This document shows, piece after piece, positions 44,198 through 52,992 of a stretch of 64,000 bases of DNA. Every line of letters begins with the position of its first letter. Within the stretch, counting starts at the first letter, position 1. The DNA comes from an uncultured Aeromonadales bacterium (lineage in GTDB: Bacteria > Pseudomonadota > Gammaproteobacteria > Enterobacterales > Succinivibrionaceae), in contig CACZLZ010000005.1 in the NCBI GenBank assembly GCA_902782145.1, positions 155,463-219,462 of the forward strand, in the 5' to 3' direction. The position numbers and the translations under genes were made by a program. The notes beneath the pieces were generated by a model. That model was given only the letters and a program-made list of their open reading frames with translations, did no database searches and was not told the origin of the DNA.

Positions 44198-45850
44198 ATG
44201 GGAAGTTTTCTGAATCCGACCAGAGAGAATAGTTTTGTCAGTCTTGCCAGCCGGAAAGACAGGTATTTGTTTGTTGATAAAACTGACTTTATTGATATAA
44301 CCAATCAGAGACTAAATTCAGAAACCCGGTTTCTGGCAGTTACCCGCCCCCGCAGATTCGGTAAAACTGTAACTGCTCATATGCTTTTGGCTTATTATGC
44401 CAAAGGTTATGCTGGCAAAGAAATATTTGACGGGTTTAATATTGCGTATAAAGACAGTTTTGCAGAGCATCTTAACAAACACGATGTCATCTATATTGAC
44501 ATGAATACCATTGACGGCCTGTTCGATCGTTATAATAGTCAGAAGCAGAAAGTTGAAGATGTCAATGACCTGGTTGACTATATCGAGTATTCAATAATTA
44601 GTGAACTGAGATCGATACATGAAATTGCAGAATGCCTTGCTAAGCATAAGATTGGCAATACGGGCCTTCTGGAAACTTTGATGGCAATTACCAATGATTT
44701 GAATACCAGATTCGTTTTTATTATGGATGAATGGGATCTGGTATACCGCGAATATCGTGATGATGTGGTTTTACAGAAGAAATTTATCAAACTGCTAAAA
44801 AATCTGTTTAAATCAGACGGCGGCAAAGCAAGTTTTTCGCTTGCCTATCTCACCGGTATTCTTCCGATAAAAAAATATAACTCCCAGTCAGCATTAAACG
44901 ATTTTGATGAATATAACATGTTGGCTCCTGGTGACTTTGCTCCTTACTTCGGTTTCACGGAAGATGACGTTGCCAGTATTGTAAAGTCTCCTAACTGCAG
45001 GGTTTCCCATCGTGAGTTAATGGAATGGTATGAGGGGTATAAGATCAAGGGAGTACATATCTACAATCCTAATTCAGTGTGCAAGGCTGTCAGCCGGAAT
45101 GAATGCATCAGTTACTGGAGCGGGACCTCATCAAACGAAGAATTTGTGCGCCTTATCAATGCAGATTTTCTTGGCATAAAAGAGGATATCATCAGTCTGA
45201 TCGAAGGTGATGAAGTCACTTTCAGTTGTGCCAATTTCCAGAATGACATGGTAAACATCAAAGATAAAGATGATGTCTTCAGTCTTCTGGTGTGTCTTGG
45301 CTACCTGGGATGTTCCGATACCAAAAATCAGTATCGTAAAGTTGCCTATGTGCCCAATGCTGAAATCAAGGCCGTGCTTATAGATATTGTCCGGGAGCAG
45401 AACTGGTACAGGCGGATGGATACCATCAAACGTTCAGAGAATCTGCTCAAAGCCATCAAAGAACTTGACGGAGCAACCACAGCAGCAATCATTCAGGACA
45501 TTCACAACTCTTCCGCTGTGTCTCTTTTCGATTACAACGATGAAGAATCGCTCACTTATTGCGTTATGACCGGGCTTTTATGGTCTACTCTTGATGATTT
45601 CAGCAGTCACCGTGAAGATCAGGCGGGAAAAGGCCGGACTGATTTGGTGTATGAGCCTTTGACCGGGCGGCAGCCTCTTATTCTGATTGAGTTCAAGTAC
45701 GACAGCTCTCCCGAAGAAGCCGTAGCCCAGATCAAAACTCAGGAGTATTTCAAGCGCTATGTTGGACAATACCGCAATATCATTCTTGTTGGGATCAATT
45801 ACAGCACTAAGACCAAAGATCATCAGTGTCTGATTGAAAAGCTGAATTGA
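44198..45850 (+). CDS. AAA-ATPase-like / PD-(D/E)XK nuclease protein
   Basis: 550 residues from ATG 44198, ten bases after GAGGAG. Residues ~1-230 form the AAA-ATPase-like region: NSFVSLASRKDRYLFVDKTDFI, RFLAVTRPRRFGKTVTAHML (P-loop, ~45-64), and IMDEWDLVYRE (Walker B). The C terminus is a PD-(D/E)XK domain: GKGRTDLVYEP with the catalytic Asp, then PLILIEFKYDSS with Glu-x-Lys, then AVAQIKTQEY and ILVGINYS. This family is very abundant in gut anaerobes, in many copies per genome. Its role is unknown; mobile or defence functions have been proposed. Moderately AT-rich compared with its neighbours. Confidence 0.88.
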   Translation: MGSFLNPTRENSFVSLASRKDRYLFVDKTDFIDITNQRLNSETRFLAVTRPRRFGKTVTAHMLLAYYAKGYAGKEIFDGFNIAYKDSFAEHLNKHDVIYIDMNTIDGLFDRYNSQKQKVEDVNDLVDYIEYSIISELRSIHEIAECLAKHKIGNTGLLETLMAITNDLNTRFVFIMDEWDLVYREYRDDVVLQKKFIKLLKNLFKSDGGKASFSLAYLTGILPIKKYNSQSALNDFDEYNMLAPGDFAPYFGFTEDDVASIVKSPNCRVSHRELMEWYEGYKIKGVHIYNPNSVCKAVSRNECISYWSGTSSNEEFVRLINADFLGIKEDIISLIEGDEVTFSCANFQNDMVNIKDKDDVFSLLVCLGYLGCSDTKNQYRKVAYVPNAEIKAVLIDIVREQNWYRRMDTIKRSENLLKAIKELDGATTAAIIQDIHNSSAVSLFDYNDEESLTYCVMTGLLWSTLDDFSSHREDQAGKGRTDLVYEPLTGRQPLILIEFKYDSSPEEAVAQIKTQEYFKRYVGQYRNIILVGINYSTKTKDHQCLIEKLN

Positions 45851-46018
45851 ACTTTGCTGTTGTGGTCGCGCATGGCTGGTTCCCGGTCTTCTCCATGCGG
45901 ATTATATGCGTCCGTTCTTGATCTGCCGGGGCTGTTGTGATTTTGGTTGGGGATCAGGCGATGGTGATGTTCCAATACCTGTTAGGTGCCACCAGAATGT
46001 GCTGATGGGGAGACAGTT

Positions 46019-46156
46019 ATGGACGTGGTTTTCATGATCTATCTGGTCATCTTTTTCGTCTGTTTTCTTTTCCTGGCAATCATCCTCCTGGTTTTCAAGG
46101 ACTACCGGGAGATCCTCGTCAACTACCTCAAGAACTACTTCCACCACCGTTTTTAG
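46019..46156 (+). CDS. 45-residue single-span membrane peptide
   Basis: ATG 46019 with GGGGAG eight bases upstream. The product starts MDVVFMIYLVIFFVCFLFLA, continues IILLVFKDYREILVNYLKN and ends YFHHRF. It is one long hydrophobic helix followed by an amphipathic basic tail. I know of no family. Such small membrane peptides include type I toxins and regulators of membrane complexes. The opposite strand also has a frame here, but it is highly acidic and without ribosome binding site. Confidence 0.68.
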   Translation: MDVVFMIYLVIFFVCFLFLAIILLVFKDYREILVNYLKNYFHHRF

Positions 46157-46299
46157 CGCTTTTTGCAGTTCTCATTTCAGATCGGGTCGTACCGACCGCT
46201 CTGGTTCTGGTGCTGACTTAGCACGGGGTCAACTGCTCTCTTGTTGCTGCAGTCCTGTGCCTCCACAGGAGCGTGTCTTCGCTGCTTCTTATCTCCGAT

Positions 46300-46767
46300 T
46301 CATCTTCCGCATTCGCTGCGGCGGATGGTGTAACTGGCGATCTCCTGCCGGTTTTTGTTCACCAGCCGGTAGTTCACTGCGCTGTAGGCTCCCTGGAGCA
46401 GCATGGAGTCCCGGCGGCAGGCGGCGCTGAGAAAACTGTCCCTGACGGCCGCCAGGTTAGTGGCGGCATGGGGATCCTGGGCAATCTCCAGAATAGCCTC
46501 GTCTGACAGTGCCAGGTAGATGTTCATGGTGGTGCCGGAAAGCCGGCAGTACAGTCCGGTGACTCCACCGCTGCCGTCAATTTTCCGGGAAAGGGCGCTG
46601 GTGCATCCGGCCTCGGTGTCCATGCGCTTCATGGATGAGGCGTTGAAGCCCGCCCCGCCATGGCGTGCCCCGAAGGTCATACCTGCCCCCTGGGCGCTGA
46701 CGGCGCAGAGCCCGGAAAAGATCAGTGCCGCGGCCATGGTGGTGACGCTTGAAATGATCCTGCCCAT
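46300..46767 (-). CDS. Exported small protein with conserved Cys pattern
   Basis: 155 residues; AGGGAGG four bases before the ATG. The signal peptide AAALIFSGLCAVSAQG ends near AGMTFGAR. Cys residues in EAGCTSAL, GLYCRLS, SAACRRD and RRSECGR bracket TMNIYLALSDEAILEIAQD and YSAVNYRLVNKNRQEIASY. The last strand (V-N-Y-R-x-x-x-K-N-x-x-E-I) matches that of the 40832 protein (I-A-V-E-Y-R-D-P-K-G-N). Unknown function, probably periplasmic. Confidence 0.72.
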   Translation of the reverse strand: MGRIISSVTTMAAALIFSGLCAVSAQGAGMTFGARHGGAGFNASSMKRMDTEAGCTSALSRKIDGSGGVTGLYCRLSGTTMNIYLALSDEAILEIAQDPHAATNLAAVRDSFLSAACRRDSMLLQGAYSAVNYRLVNKNRQEIASYTIRRSECGR

Positions 46768-47124
46768 TTGCCTCCCTCCGGGACTTTGGTCCCCTGTGAA
46801 CTCATCTGCTAATCATATCCTGCCAGGGGAGATCGGATGCGCGCCGGTGCTGATGGTGTGTTCTCAGCGGACTGTTGTCTGCGGCGTCCCTGCCTTGTGC
46901 CGTCTATGCGGATCTGGCAGTCTCCCTGACGGGTGTATTTCAGCAAAATTTGTGCCGGAGTCCATCCGGAGTTCAGCAGTTCCTGGGCTGTGTCATCGTG
47001 AGGCCGGAGTCTGTCTGTGTCTGGAGTTCAGTCGGTTCCGGGACTCTGTCACCACGGGATTGGCATGATCCTGGAAGATCTGGCAGGATCCCGGAAGGCA
47101 CCTCCGTGGCAGTCTTTCCCGTGC
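46768..47124. other. intergenic region, no gene seen
   Basis: No supported gene. CCGGAGT(C/T)-type short repeats occur at 46960-47040. Confidence 0.4.
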
Positions 47125-48603
47125 TCAATTCAGATCCTGCCGGAGAAACTCCCGGACATGCTCTTCCGTTTCCTCCCTTTCCCGGGAACTCAGTTTCCGG
47201 AGTTCGGCCTTCAGGGCGGTTTCCGCTGTCCGGTGACCCCAGCGGGCGGCCACGGTGAGCCAGAAGGCGCCCTGCAGATGATCTCCGGATCCTGCCAGCA
47301 GGAGCCCCAGACGGTTTGCTCCCTCCTCGCTGCCCAGCCGGGCGGCCTTCTCAAGCCATTTCAGGGCCTCCTCCTGCTTCCGGGGGATCCCCCGGCCGGT
47401 CTCATAAGCTTCTCCCAGCCGGAGGCAGGCTTTCTGGTGATCCTGCTGTGCCGCCTGGAGAAAATACTCCGCGGCCTTTTTCCGGCTGTCCCCCACGGTG
47501 ACGCCCCGGATCTGGCGATCATAGAAGTCCCCGGTCATGTATGCCCCCTGGGCGCTGCCTCCGGCGGCGGCACGCTCATAGAGCATCAGGGCCCGGGCGG
47601 GATCCGGGTTCCGATCTGGAGATCCCGCCATGAGGAGATCGGCCAGGATCAGGCGGATCTGCTGGATCCGGGGATCGGACGCATTCCCAGTTGCCCGCTG
47701 GCAGAAGCCGAAGGCGGCTGAGGGGCTGTCCATGTCCATAAGGCGGAGGCACTGGCCTGCCGGATCTCCTAGAGATCCCAGCCAGATGTCCACCTGATCC
47801 CGGATCTCCTGCTGCTTTCCGGCTGGCAGCCGCCGGGCGTCGGAGGGCAGGGCGGAGGCGGCGGCATAACTGCCGTTCATGCTGGCGGCCAGGGCCCAGA
47901 AATAGCTTTGTTCCACGTTCAGCTCCGGCATGCCGGATCCGTAGTATTCCCGGAGGACCGCCTGGGACCGGGGCTCCCCCAGACGTGCAGCCCGGAGGAA
48001 GATCCCGGCGGCTGCCCGGGGATCGGGGGCGGTGCCCCGGCCGTCCCGGATCATGAGCCCCAGCTGCAGGAGGGCGTCAGGATGACCCTGCTCCCCGGCG
48101 CGGCGGAACAGCTCCAATGCCTCCTCATAGCGCCGCTGGTTGTAGCGGAGCCTCCCCAGCTCCATGAGGGCCGGAAGAAAGTCCGGCTTCTGCTCCAGGA
48201 TCCTGAGCAGGGCCTCGGCAGCCTTTTCCGGCTGCCCCCGATCCCGTCCCGCAGGGCGGAGCTGTTGCCGGGCATGGTGGAGCAGGGCGTCGGCGGAGGC
48301 TCCGGGTGCCATGGCGGCCTGGAGACAGTAGCGCCGGGCAGACAGGACGCTGCCGGTGTCAGCGGTCCGGAGACACCGGAGATCGAGATGATCCTTGCCG
48401 GCTCCGGTTGCACCGGACATTCCGGCGGCGGTCCCTCCGGCTTTCCCGGCGTCAGCCTTGCCGATCTCTCCGGCATCAGATCCTGCTGTTATCCTGGCTC
48501 CTGCCTCACCGGTTTCCCCGGCGGCGGGGCCCGGGATCAGGGTGAGCATGCTGAGGATCAGGGCGGCTCCCAGGGCCGCGGCGGCGGTGTGTTTTCGGCT
48601 CAT
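47125..48603 (-). CDS. Exported Sel1-repeat protein
   Basis: 492 residues from ATG 48603 (MSRKHTAAAALGAALILSML), with a Sec signal ending near GPAAG. An upstream frame continues to 48795 but the Sec signal and a GGAG before 48603 decide the start. A Gly/Ala/Asp-rich linker (~30-75) is encoded by repeated GCCGGC-like codons. Then come about nine Sel1/TPR repeats: ALLRILEQKPDFLPALMELG, ALELFRRAGEQGHPDALLQL, AAGIFLRAARLGEPRSQAVL and AAEYFLQAAQQDHQKACLRL. Likely periplasmic scaffold. The start codon overlaps the stop of a short frame upstream (ATGA). Confidence 0.85.
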   Translation of the reverse strand: MSRKHTAAAALGAALILSMLTLIPGPAAGETGEAGARITAGSDAGEIGKADAGKAGGTAAGMSGATGAGKDHLDLRCLRTADTGSVLSARRYCLQAAMAPGASADALLHHARQQLRPAGRDRGQPEKAAEALLRILEQKPDFLPALMELGRLRYNQRRYEEALELFRRAGEQGHPDALLQLGLMIRDGRGTAPDPRAAAGIFLRAARLGEPRSQAVLREYYGSGMPELNVEQSYFWALAASMNGSYAAASALPSDARRLPAGKQQEIRDQVDIWLGSLGDPAGQCLRLMDMDSPSAAFGFCQRATGNASDPRIQQIRLILADLLMAGSPDRNPDPARALMLYERAAAGGSAQGAYMTGDFYDRQIRGVTVGDSRKKAAEYFLQAAQQDHQKACLRLGEAYETGRGIPRKQEEALKWLEKAARLGSEEGANRLGLLLAGSGDHLQGAFWLTVAARWGHRTAETALKAELRKLSSREREETEEHVREFLRQDLN

Positions 48604-49116
48604 GATGATCTGCTCCTGCTGCTCCGGTGTTCCCGGATAAACCTGCGCTCCTCCCGGACGCTTTCCGGAAGCAACTTTTTCTTCCCTTCCTGCTGTGCCT
48701 GCAATGCTGTCTCCTCCGTCATGCAGCCGCCGTTTCCCGCGGGCGCCTTTCCTGCTTCTGTCACTGCGCAGATGATGCCTGACCTCCCCGGGCAATCCTG
48801 CTGCGGGGTGCTTTTATGTGACCTGGGCGCAGGCACGGCGGGATGCTGAATGTTATCATAATCCACAGCCGGGGGCAGTGTCCTGCCTTATGGATCGGGG
48901 ACCTGTCTTAGGGGTCGGGGTGTCCCGCTGCGCAGGGCGGTGTCCTGTCTCATGGGCATCAGTCCTGCGGGGTGTCTCTCCCATGAAACGGCACTGCTGT
49001 GCCCCCGGAACACCGGATCTTGCACCCGTCGGTGCCCGGCCCGTGCCGGCGACGTTATCGGCAGATCTGGGAGTTGCCGGAAGATTTGCGGAAAGAGAGC
49101 AGAGGGCTTCGGGAAA
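48604..49116. other. intergenic region with one doubtful small frame
   Basis: A minus-strand frame of 40 codons (MTEETALQAQQEGKKKLLPE, ATG 48723) ends in an ATGA overlap with the Sel1 gene; its ribosome binding site is weak. Otherwise nothing. Confidence 0.4.
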
Positions 49117-51537
49117 ATGCACGTTAGTCTGACACTGAATTCTGTGGATGACGTCAGTTATTTCCTTTCCCTATACCGCAGCGGTTTCCGGGACTTCACC
49201 CTGGTGCTGAATTACGATATCCAGGGCTCCTACGATTCCCCTTTCTATTCCCTTACCAGCGAGCTGGAGAAGGTGGACTTCACTCTGGAGATCGGACCTG
49301 CCTGCCGCCGGATCGACTATCTGTTCTACTGGTGCTCCAGTCTTGAGGAGGTCCCCTGGTTTGACACTTCCGGGGTGGTAAGCATGCGCTATGTGTTTGC
49401 CAACTGCTCGGGCCTGGTCTCCGTTCCTGCCTATGACACCTCCTCCTGCGAACTGATGACCGGCATGTTTTCCGGCTGCACCAGCCTGGCTGAAGTTCCC
49501 CTGCTGAACACCTCCCGGGTGACGGACATGAACTTAATGCTGGATGGCTGCGTCCGGATCCGGGAGCTTCCGCCCCTGGACACTTCAGGACTCCTGCTGG
49601 CCGACGGCATGTGCCGGGACTGCTCTGCCATCGTCCGGGTGCCGGAACTGTTTCTGGACAATGTGGTCACCGCCCAGGAAATGTTCCGGGGGTGCCGCTC
49701 CCTGGAGAAGCTGCCGGACTTCCGTCTGTCCAGTGTCTCCAGGATTGACGGCTTCGTGGCTGACACCGGGATCGCCGGGGACCGGATGCCGGAGCTTACG
49801 GTGAGTTCTGCCAGGATTGATCCTGAGCCCGGAGTCAGGCTCCGCTATGTCCCCAGCGCAGCCTTCAGGAACCGGGTGGTGGTGCTCAACAGTCTGCTGG
49901 ATCTTACGGACGAGATCCAGATAGCCATACAGAATGGCAGCCTGGATGAACTGGTGATCAACTATGATGTGATCTGCGAGTTCGCCGACGGTCAGTGGCA
50001 TTCCAATTCCCCTTTTGTGTCCGCCTACCAGGAACTCAGGCTCCGGAACTCTCCCCCCGGAGACACGGACGCTTTCTTTGCTTTTGAACACACCCACATT
50101 CTCCAGCATGTGGATTTCAAGATCACCTTTGGCCAGCGCTGCCACAGCGCCGCCGGGCTTTTCCTCAACTGCACTGATCTGGAGCATGTGGAGTGGTTTG
50201 ACACCAACCAGATCACTGATGCCCACCGGCTGTTCTGCGGTTGCGTCCGGCTGGAAAGCGCCCCCCAGCTGGATTTCTGCCAGTGCCGCGATCTGTCGGG
50301 ATTCTTTTCCGGCTGTGCCCGCCTGCGATCTGTTCCCATGATGAACACGGCTGCGGCTTCGGATCTCTCGGAGATGTGTGAGGGCTGCTCAGGGCTGGAG
50401 AGCATAGCCGACATGGACGTGTCCTCCGGTGTGGATTTGGTGCGGATGTTTGATGGCTGCACATCCCTGAAGAGCGTTTCTTTCCTCAGTGCACGGCGGA
50501 TCTGCCGGCTGTCCGGCATCTTCCGGGGCTGCTCCGCCCTGGAGTCTGTGCCCCTGTTTGACACCTCCCGGGTGACGGATATGTCGGAGATGTTCAGCGG
50601 CTGCTCCTCCCTGCGGGAGATCCCGCGGTATGACACCTCTGCCGCAGTGGATCTGTCAGCCATGTTCCAAAACTGCTCGTCTCTTGAGGGCCTACCCAGG
50701 CTGAACACCTCCCGGGCCTGCCGCATGGAGTCCATGTTCCGGAACTGCACCTCCCTCAGGGATGTTCCCCGGCTTCCGTCGGGGCTGACCACGGATCTGT
50801 CCCGGATCTTTGAGGGGTGCACCTCCCTGGAGCAGGCGGAACTGGTGGGGATCTTTGATGTGACCAATGTGCAGTTCATGTTCAGCGGCTGCACGTCCCT
50901 GAAGTCCGCTGTGATCTTTGAGTCTCCCAACACCGCCTATGCCGACGGCATGTTCTTGGGCTGCACTTCCCTGGAGCAGGTGCTGATCCTGAATATGAAG
51001 GGTCTGGAGACGGCCGCCTCCATGTTTTCCGGCTGTGAGTCCCTCAGGAACTGCCAGATCATGGGAGCTGAGAAGATCATAGTGGCAGAGAACATGTTTG
51101 CCGGCTGCCGGAGCCTGGAGGCTGTTCCGGATATCGGCACCTCCCAGGCAGTGACCATTGCCGGCATGTTCCAGGGATGCCGGAGTCTGAAAAGTGTCCG
51201 GGGGCTGGATTTCTCTTCAGCGCGCTTCACCCGTGGTGCCTTTGCCGGCTGTACCGGCTTGGAGGAGATGCCGGATCTGGATGAGGATCCCCTGATGGCA
51301 GTGGAGCCCGGATCTGACGAACTGGGGAACTTCTCCCAGCCGCCCATGAGCCTGCTGACAGATCTGGAGGTGGGCCGGGATGAAGATGCCGGATCTGAAC
51401 TGGCTGATCTGCTACTGCCGGGAGACGGGGACGAAAATGCCAGAGGGGACGCAGGAGCAGGAGCAGGAGCCGGTGCCGAGCCGGGACTGGGAGCTGGATC
51501 AGGAGCAGCGCAGGATCTGGTTTCAAACCCGGGTTAA
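49117..51537 (+). CDS. Large DUF285 (BspA-like) repeat protein, two modules
   Basis: 806 residues from ATG 49117 (MHVSLTLNSVDDVSYFL). Two modules each start with a beta region (FTLVLNYDIQGSYDSPFYS; DELVINYDVICEFADGQW), then DUF285 units of ~23-24 residues: a core M-F-x-G-C-x-S-L-x-x-V-P-x-x-D-T-S-x-V-T-x-M. About 20 units are visible, such as MFSGCSSLREIPRYDTSAAV and MFRNCTSLRDVPRLPSG. The repeats form a leucine-rich-repeat-like solenoid used for adhesion in other bacteria. No Sec signal or membrane anchor exists, and the C terminus is an Asp/Glu/Gly/Ala tail with AGAGAGAGA. Hence possible type III or other export. A paralog lies at 57095. Confidence 0.85.
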   Translation: MHVSLTLNSVDDVSYFLSLYRSGFRDFTLVLNYDIQGSYDSPFYSLTSELEKVDFTLEIGPACRRIDYLFYWCSSLEEVPWFDTSGVVSMRYVFANCSGLVSVPAYDTSSCELMTGMFSGCTSLAEVPLLNTSRVTDMNLMLDGCVRIRELPPLDTSGLLLADGMCRDCSAIVRVPELFLDNVVTAQEMFRGCRSLEKLPDFRLSSVSRIDGFVADTGIAGDRMPELTVSSARIDPEPGVRLRYVPSAAFRNRVVVLNSLLDLTDEIQIAIQNGSLDELVINYDVICEFADGQWHSNSPFVSAYQELRLRNSPPGDTDAFFAFEHTHILQHVDFKITFGQRCHSAAGLFLNCTDLEHVEWFDTNQITDAHRLFCGCVRLESAPQLDFCQCRDLSGFFSGCARLRSVPMMNTAAASDLSEMCEGCSGLESIADMDVSSGVDLVRMFDGCTSLKSVSFLSARRICRLSGIFRGCSALESVPLFDTSRVTDMSEMFSGCSSLREIPRYDTSAAVDLSAMFQNCSSLEGLPRLNTSRACRMESMFRNCTSLRDVPRLPSGLTTDLSRIFEGCTSLEQAELVGIFDVTNVQFMFSGCTSLKSAVIFESPNTAYADGMFLGCTSLEQVLILNMKGLETAASMFSGCESLRNCQIMGAEKIIVAENMFAGCRSLEAVPDIGTSQAVTIAGMFQGCRSLKSVRGLDFSSARFTRGAFAGCTGLEEMPDLDEDPLMAVEPGSDELGNFSQPPMSLLTDLEVGRDEDAGSELADLLLPGDGDENARGDAGAGAGAGAEPGLGAGSGAAQDLVSNPG

Positions 51538-51844
51538 GTTTCGGGTCTGGTCTCAGGCGTGGGCTGAGAGCCGGGCAGGCTACGGCCCTGGACCTGACCG
51601 GGTTTCTGATCAGGCGTGGATCGGGTACCGGGCTCCAGCTCCAGGATCAGAGGCATGCTTAGGACTCAGGATCAGATCCGGGGCCGGGCAGGGATCAGGG
51701 TTGCAGCCTGATCCGGGGGATCCGGAGCGGGGAGCGCCCGGAGCGATGCCGAGCCGGCGCTGTGCCGGCTGCTGCCGGGGCGGGGAGCGCCGGTGTGGCA
51801 GAAGAGATTGAGGAGGCTGCCGGAGGCAGACAGGGAGTGAGATC
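51538..51844. other. intergenic region, GGTCTGG-like repeats
   Basis: G-rich. No separate gene. Confidence 0.4.
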
Positions 51845-52933
51845 ATGGGAACATATGCCAATATCGAGTTGAAACTTCACGACGGATCCAGCAGGAGGTT
51901 TGAGATCAAGTATGCCTACCCCTGCGGATCAGGTCTCGCCCTGGCTTCGGCGCCCCAGTGGAAGCGGACTGCCAGCGGACGGGTTGAGGTGACGGATGAG
52001 GAGGGGTTCATCAAGTTCCTTACGGAGGATGCCGGCGCCTGGCCCGCAGAGTCCTATGACGAGCTGGCTGAGTTTGACTATTTTCTGGATCTTACGGACT
52101 ACACCCGCTGCTGGTATGCCGGCGGGCGGCGGCACCGGAAGCCGGATGAGATCTACCCATTGCTTGCGATCTGCGCCTACAACTACGGGGAGTGCAGCTA
52201 CTGCGGCGGGGAGATGGTAAATGCTGACGTGGCGGGACTTGTCCGGGAGATGATGGAGAACATGCGGGACCGGGCAGGGGGTGCTCAGGGAGCTGCTGGG
52301 GAAGCCGGGGGCGGGTGCTCCTGCGGGGCTCATGCTTCCGCTCCGGCGGCGGACTCCGGGGATCTGGCTGGCATCCTTCCACCCGGAGGCAATGTCCCGC
52401 AGCCGACGGCCGGTGCTCCGGGCGCACCGTCCCCGGACGGAGCCGGGGGCACCTATCACACCGGCACCAATGTGAAGTGGGCCCTGCGCTATTTTGAGAT
52501 TGCCCAGCTGGTGAGCACCTGGTCCAAGGATCCCTCCACCAAGGTCGGAGCCATTATTGTGGGGGACAAGGGGCAGATCATTGCCCAGGGCTACAACGGC
52601 TTTCCCCGGGGGGTTGAGGATCGCCAGGAGCGCTATGATCAGCGGGAGATCAAGTACAAGTTCGTGGTGCATGCGGAAATGAATGCCATTCTGAACGCCC
52701 TGTACAACGGATCTTCCGTGGCCGGGGCCTCGATTTACATTCACAACCTGCCGGTGTGCCAGGAATGCGCCAAGGCCATCATCCAGTCCGGCATTGCCCG
52801 GGTGTTCATTGACACGGAGATTGACGGCAAATGGATGGAGGCCTGGAAGTTCTCCCGGATCATGTTCCGGGAGGCCGGAGTGGAGGTGCACCGGCTGAGC
52901 CCGGATCGGAAGGAACTGATCCGGGTTGAGTGA
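51845..52933 (+). CDS. dCMP deaminase-type protein with unrecognised N-terminal domain
   Basis: 362 residues; GGGAG nine bases before the ATG. Residues ~205-360 are a cytidine/deoxycytidylate deaminase: VSTWSKDPSTKVGAIIV, QGYNGFPRGVED, the zinc/catalytic motif His276-Ala-Glu278 (VVHAEMNAILNAL) and the zinc Cys pair LPVCQECAKAI (Cys305, Cys308). Family members turn dCMP into dUMP, feeding dTMP synthesis; some relatives deplete dCTP during phage attack. Residues 1-~145 are a separate acidic alpha/beta domain (MGTYANIELKLHDGSSRRFE, WPAESYDELAEFDYFLDLTD) with a Cys-x-x-Cys (Cys117, Cys120). They are joined by a Gly/Ala/Pro linker. The fusion is not one I know. Confidence 0.87.
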   Translation: MGTYANIELKLHDGSSRRFEIKYAYPCGSGLALASAPQWKRTASGRVEVTDEEGFIKFLTEDAGAWPAESYDELAEFDYFLDLTDYTRCWYAGGRRHRKPDEIYPLLAICAYNYGECSYCGGEMVNADVAGLVREMMENMRDRAGGAQGAAGEAGGGCSCGAHASAPAADSGDLAGILPPGGNVPQPTAGAPGAPSPDGAGGTYHTGTNVKWALRYFEIAQLVSTWSKDPSTKVGAIIVGDKGQIIAQGYNGFPRGVEDRQERYDQREIKYKFVVHAEMNAILNALYNGSSVAGASIYIHNLPVCQECAKAIIQSGIARVFIDTEIDGKWMEAWKFSRIMFREAGVEVHRLSPDRKELIRVE

Positions 52934-52992
52934 GGCTTTGCAGGCGGCGGCATCATCTGTACGGTCAGCATGGTGCAGGGCAGGGAGGGCAT

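Noticed and set aside
47908..48849. 313-codon plus-strand frame
   Set aside because: Shadow of the exported Sel1 gene, Gly/Pro-rich.
51929..52891. 320-codon minus-strand frame
   Set aside because: Shadow of the dCMP deaminase gene with its intact zinc motif.
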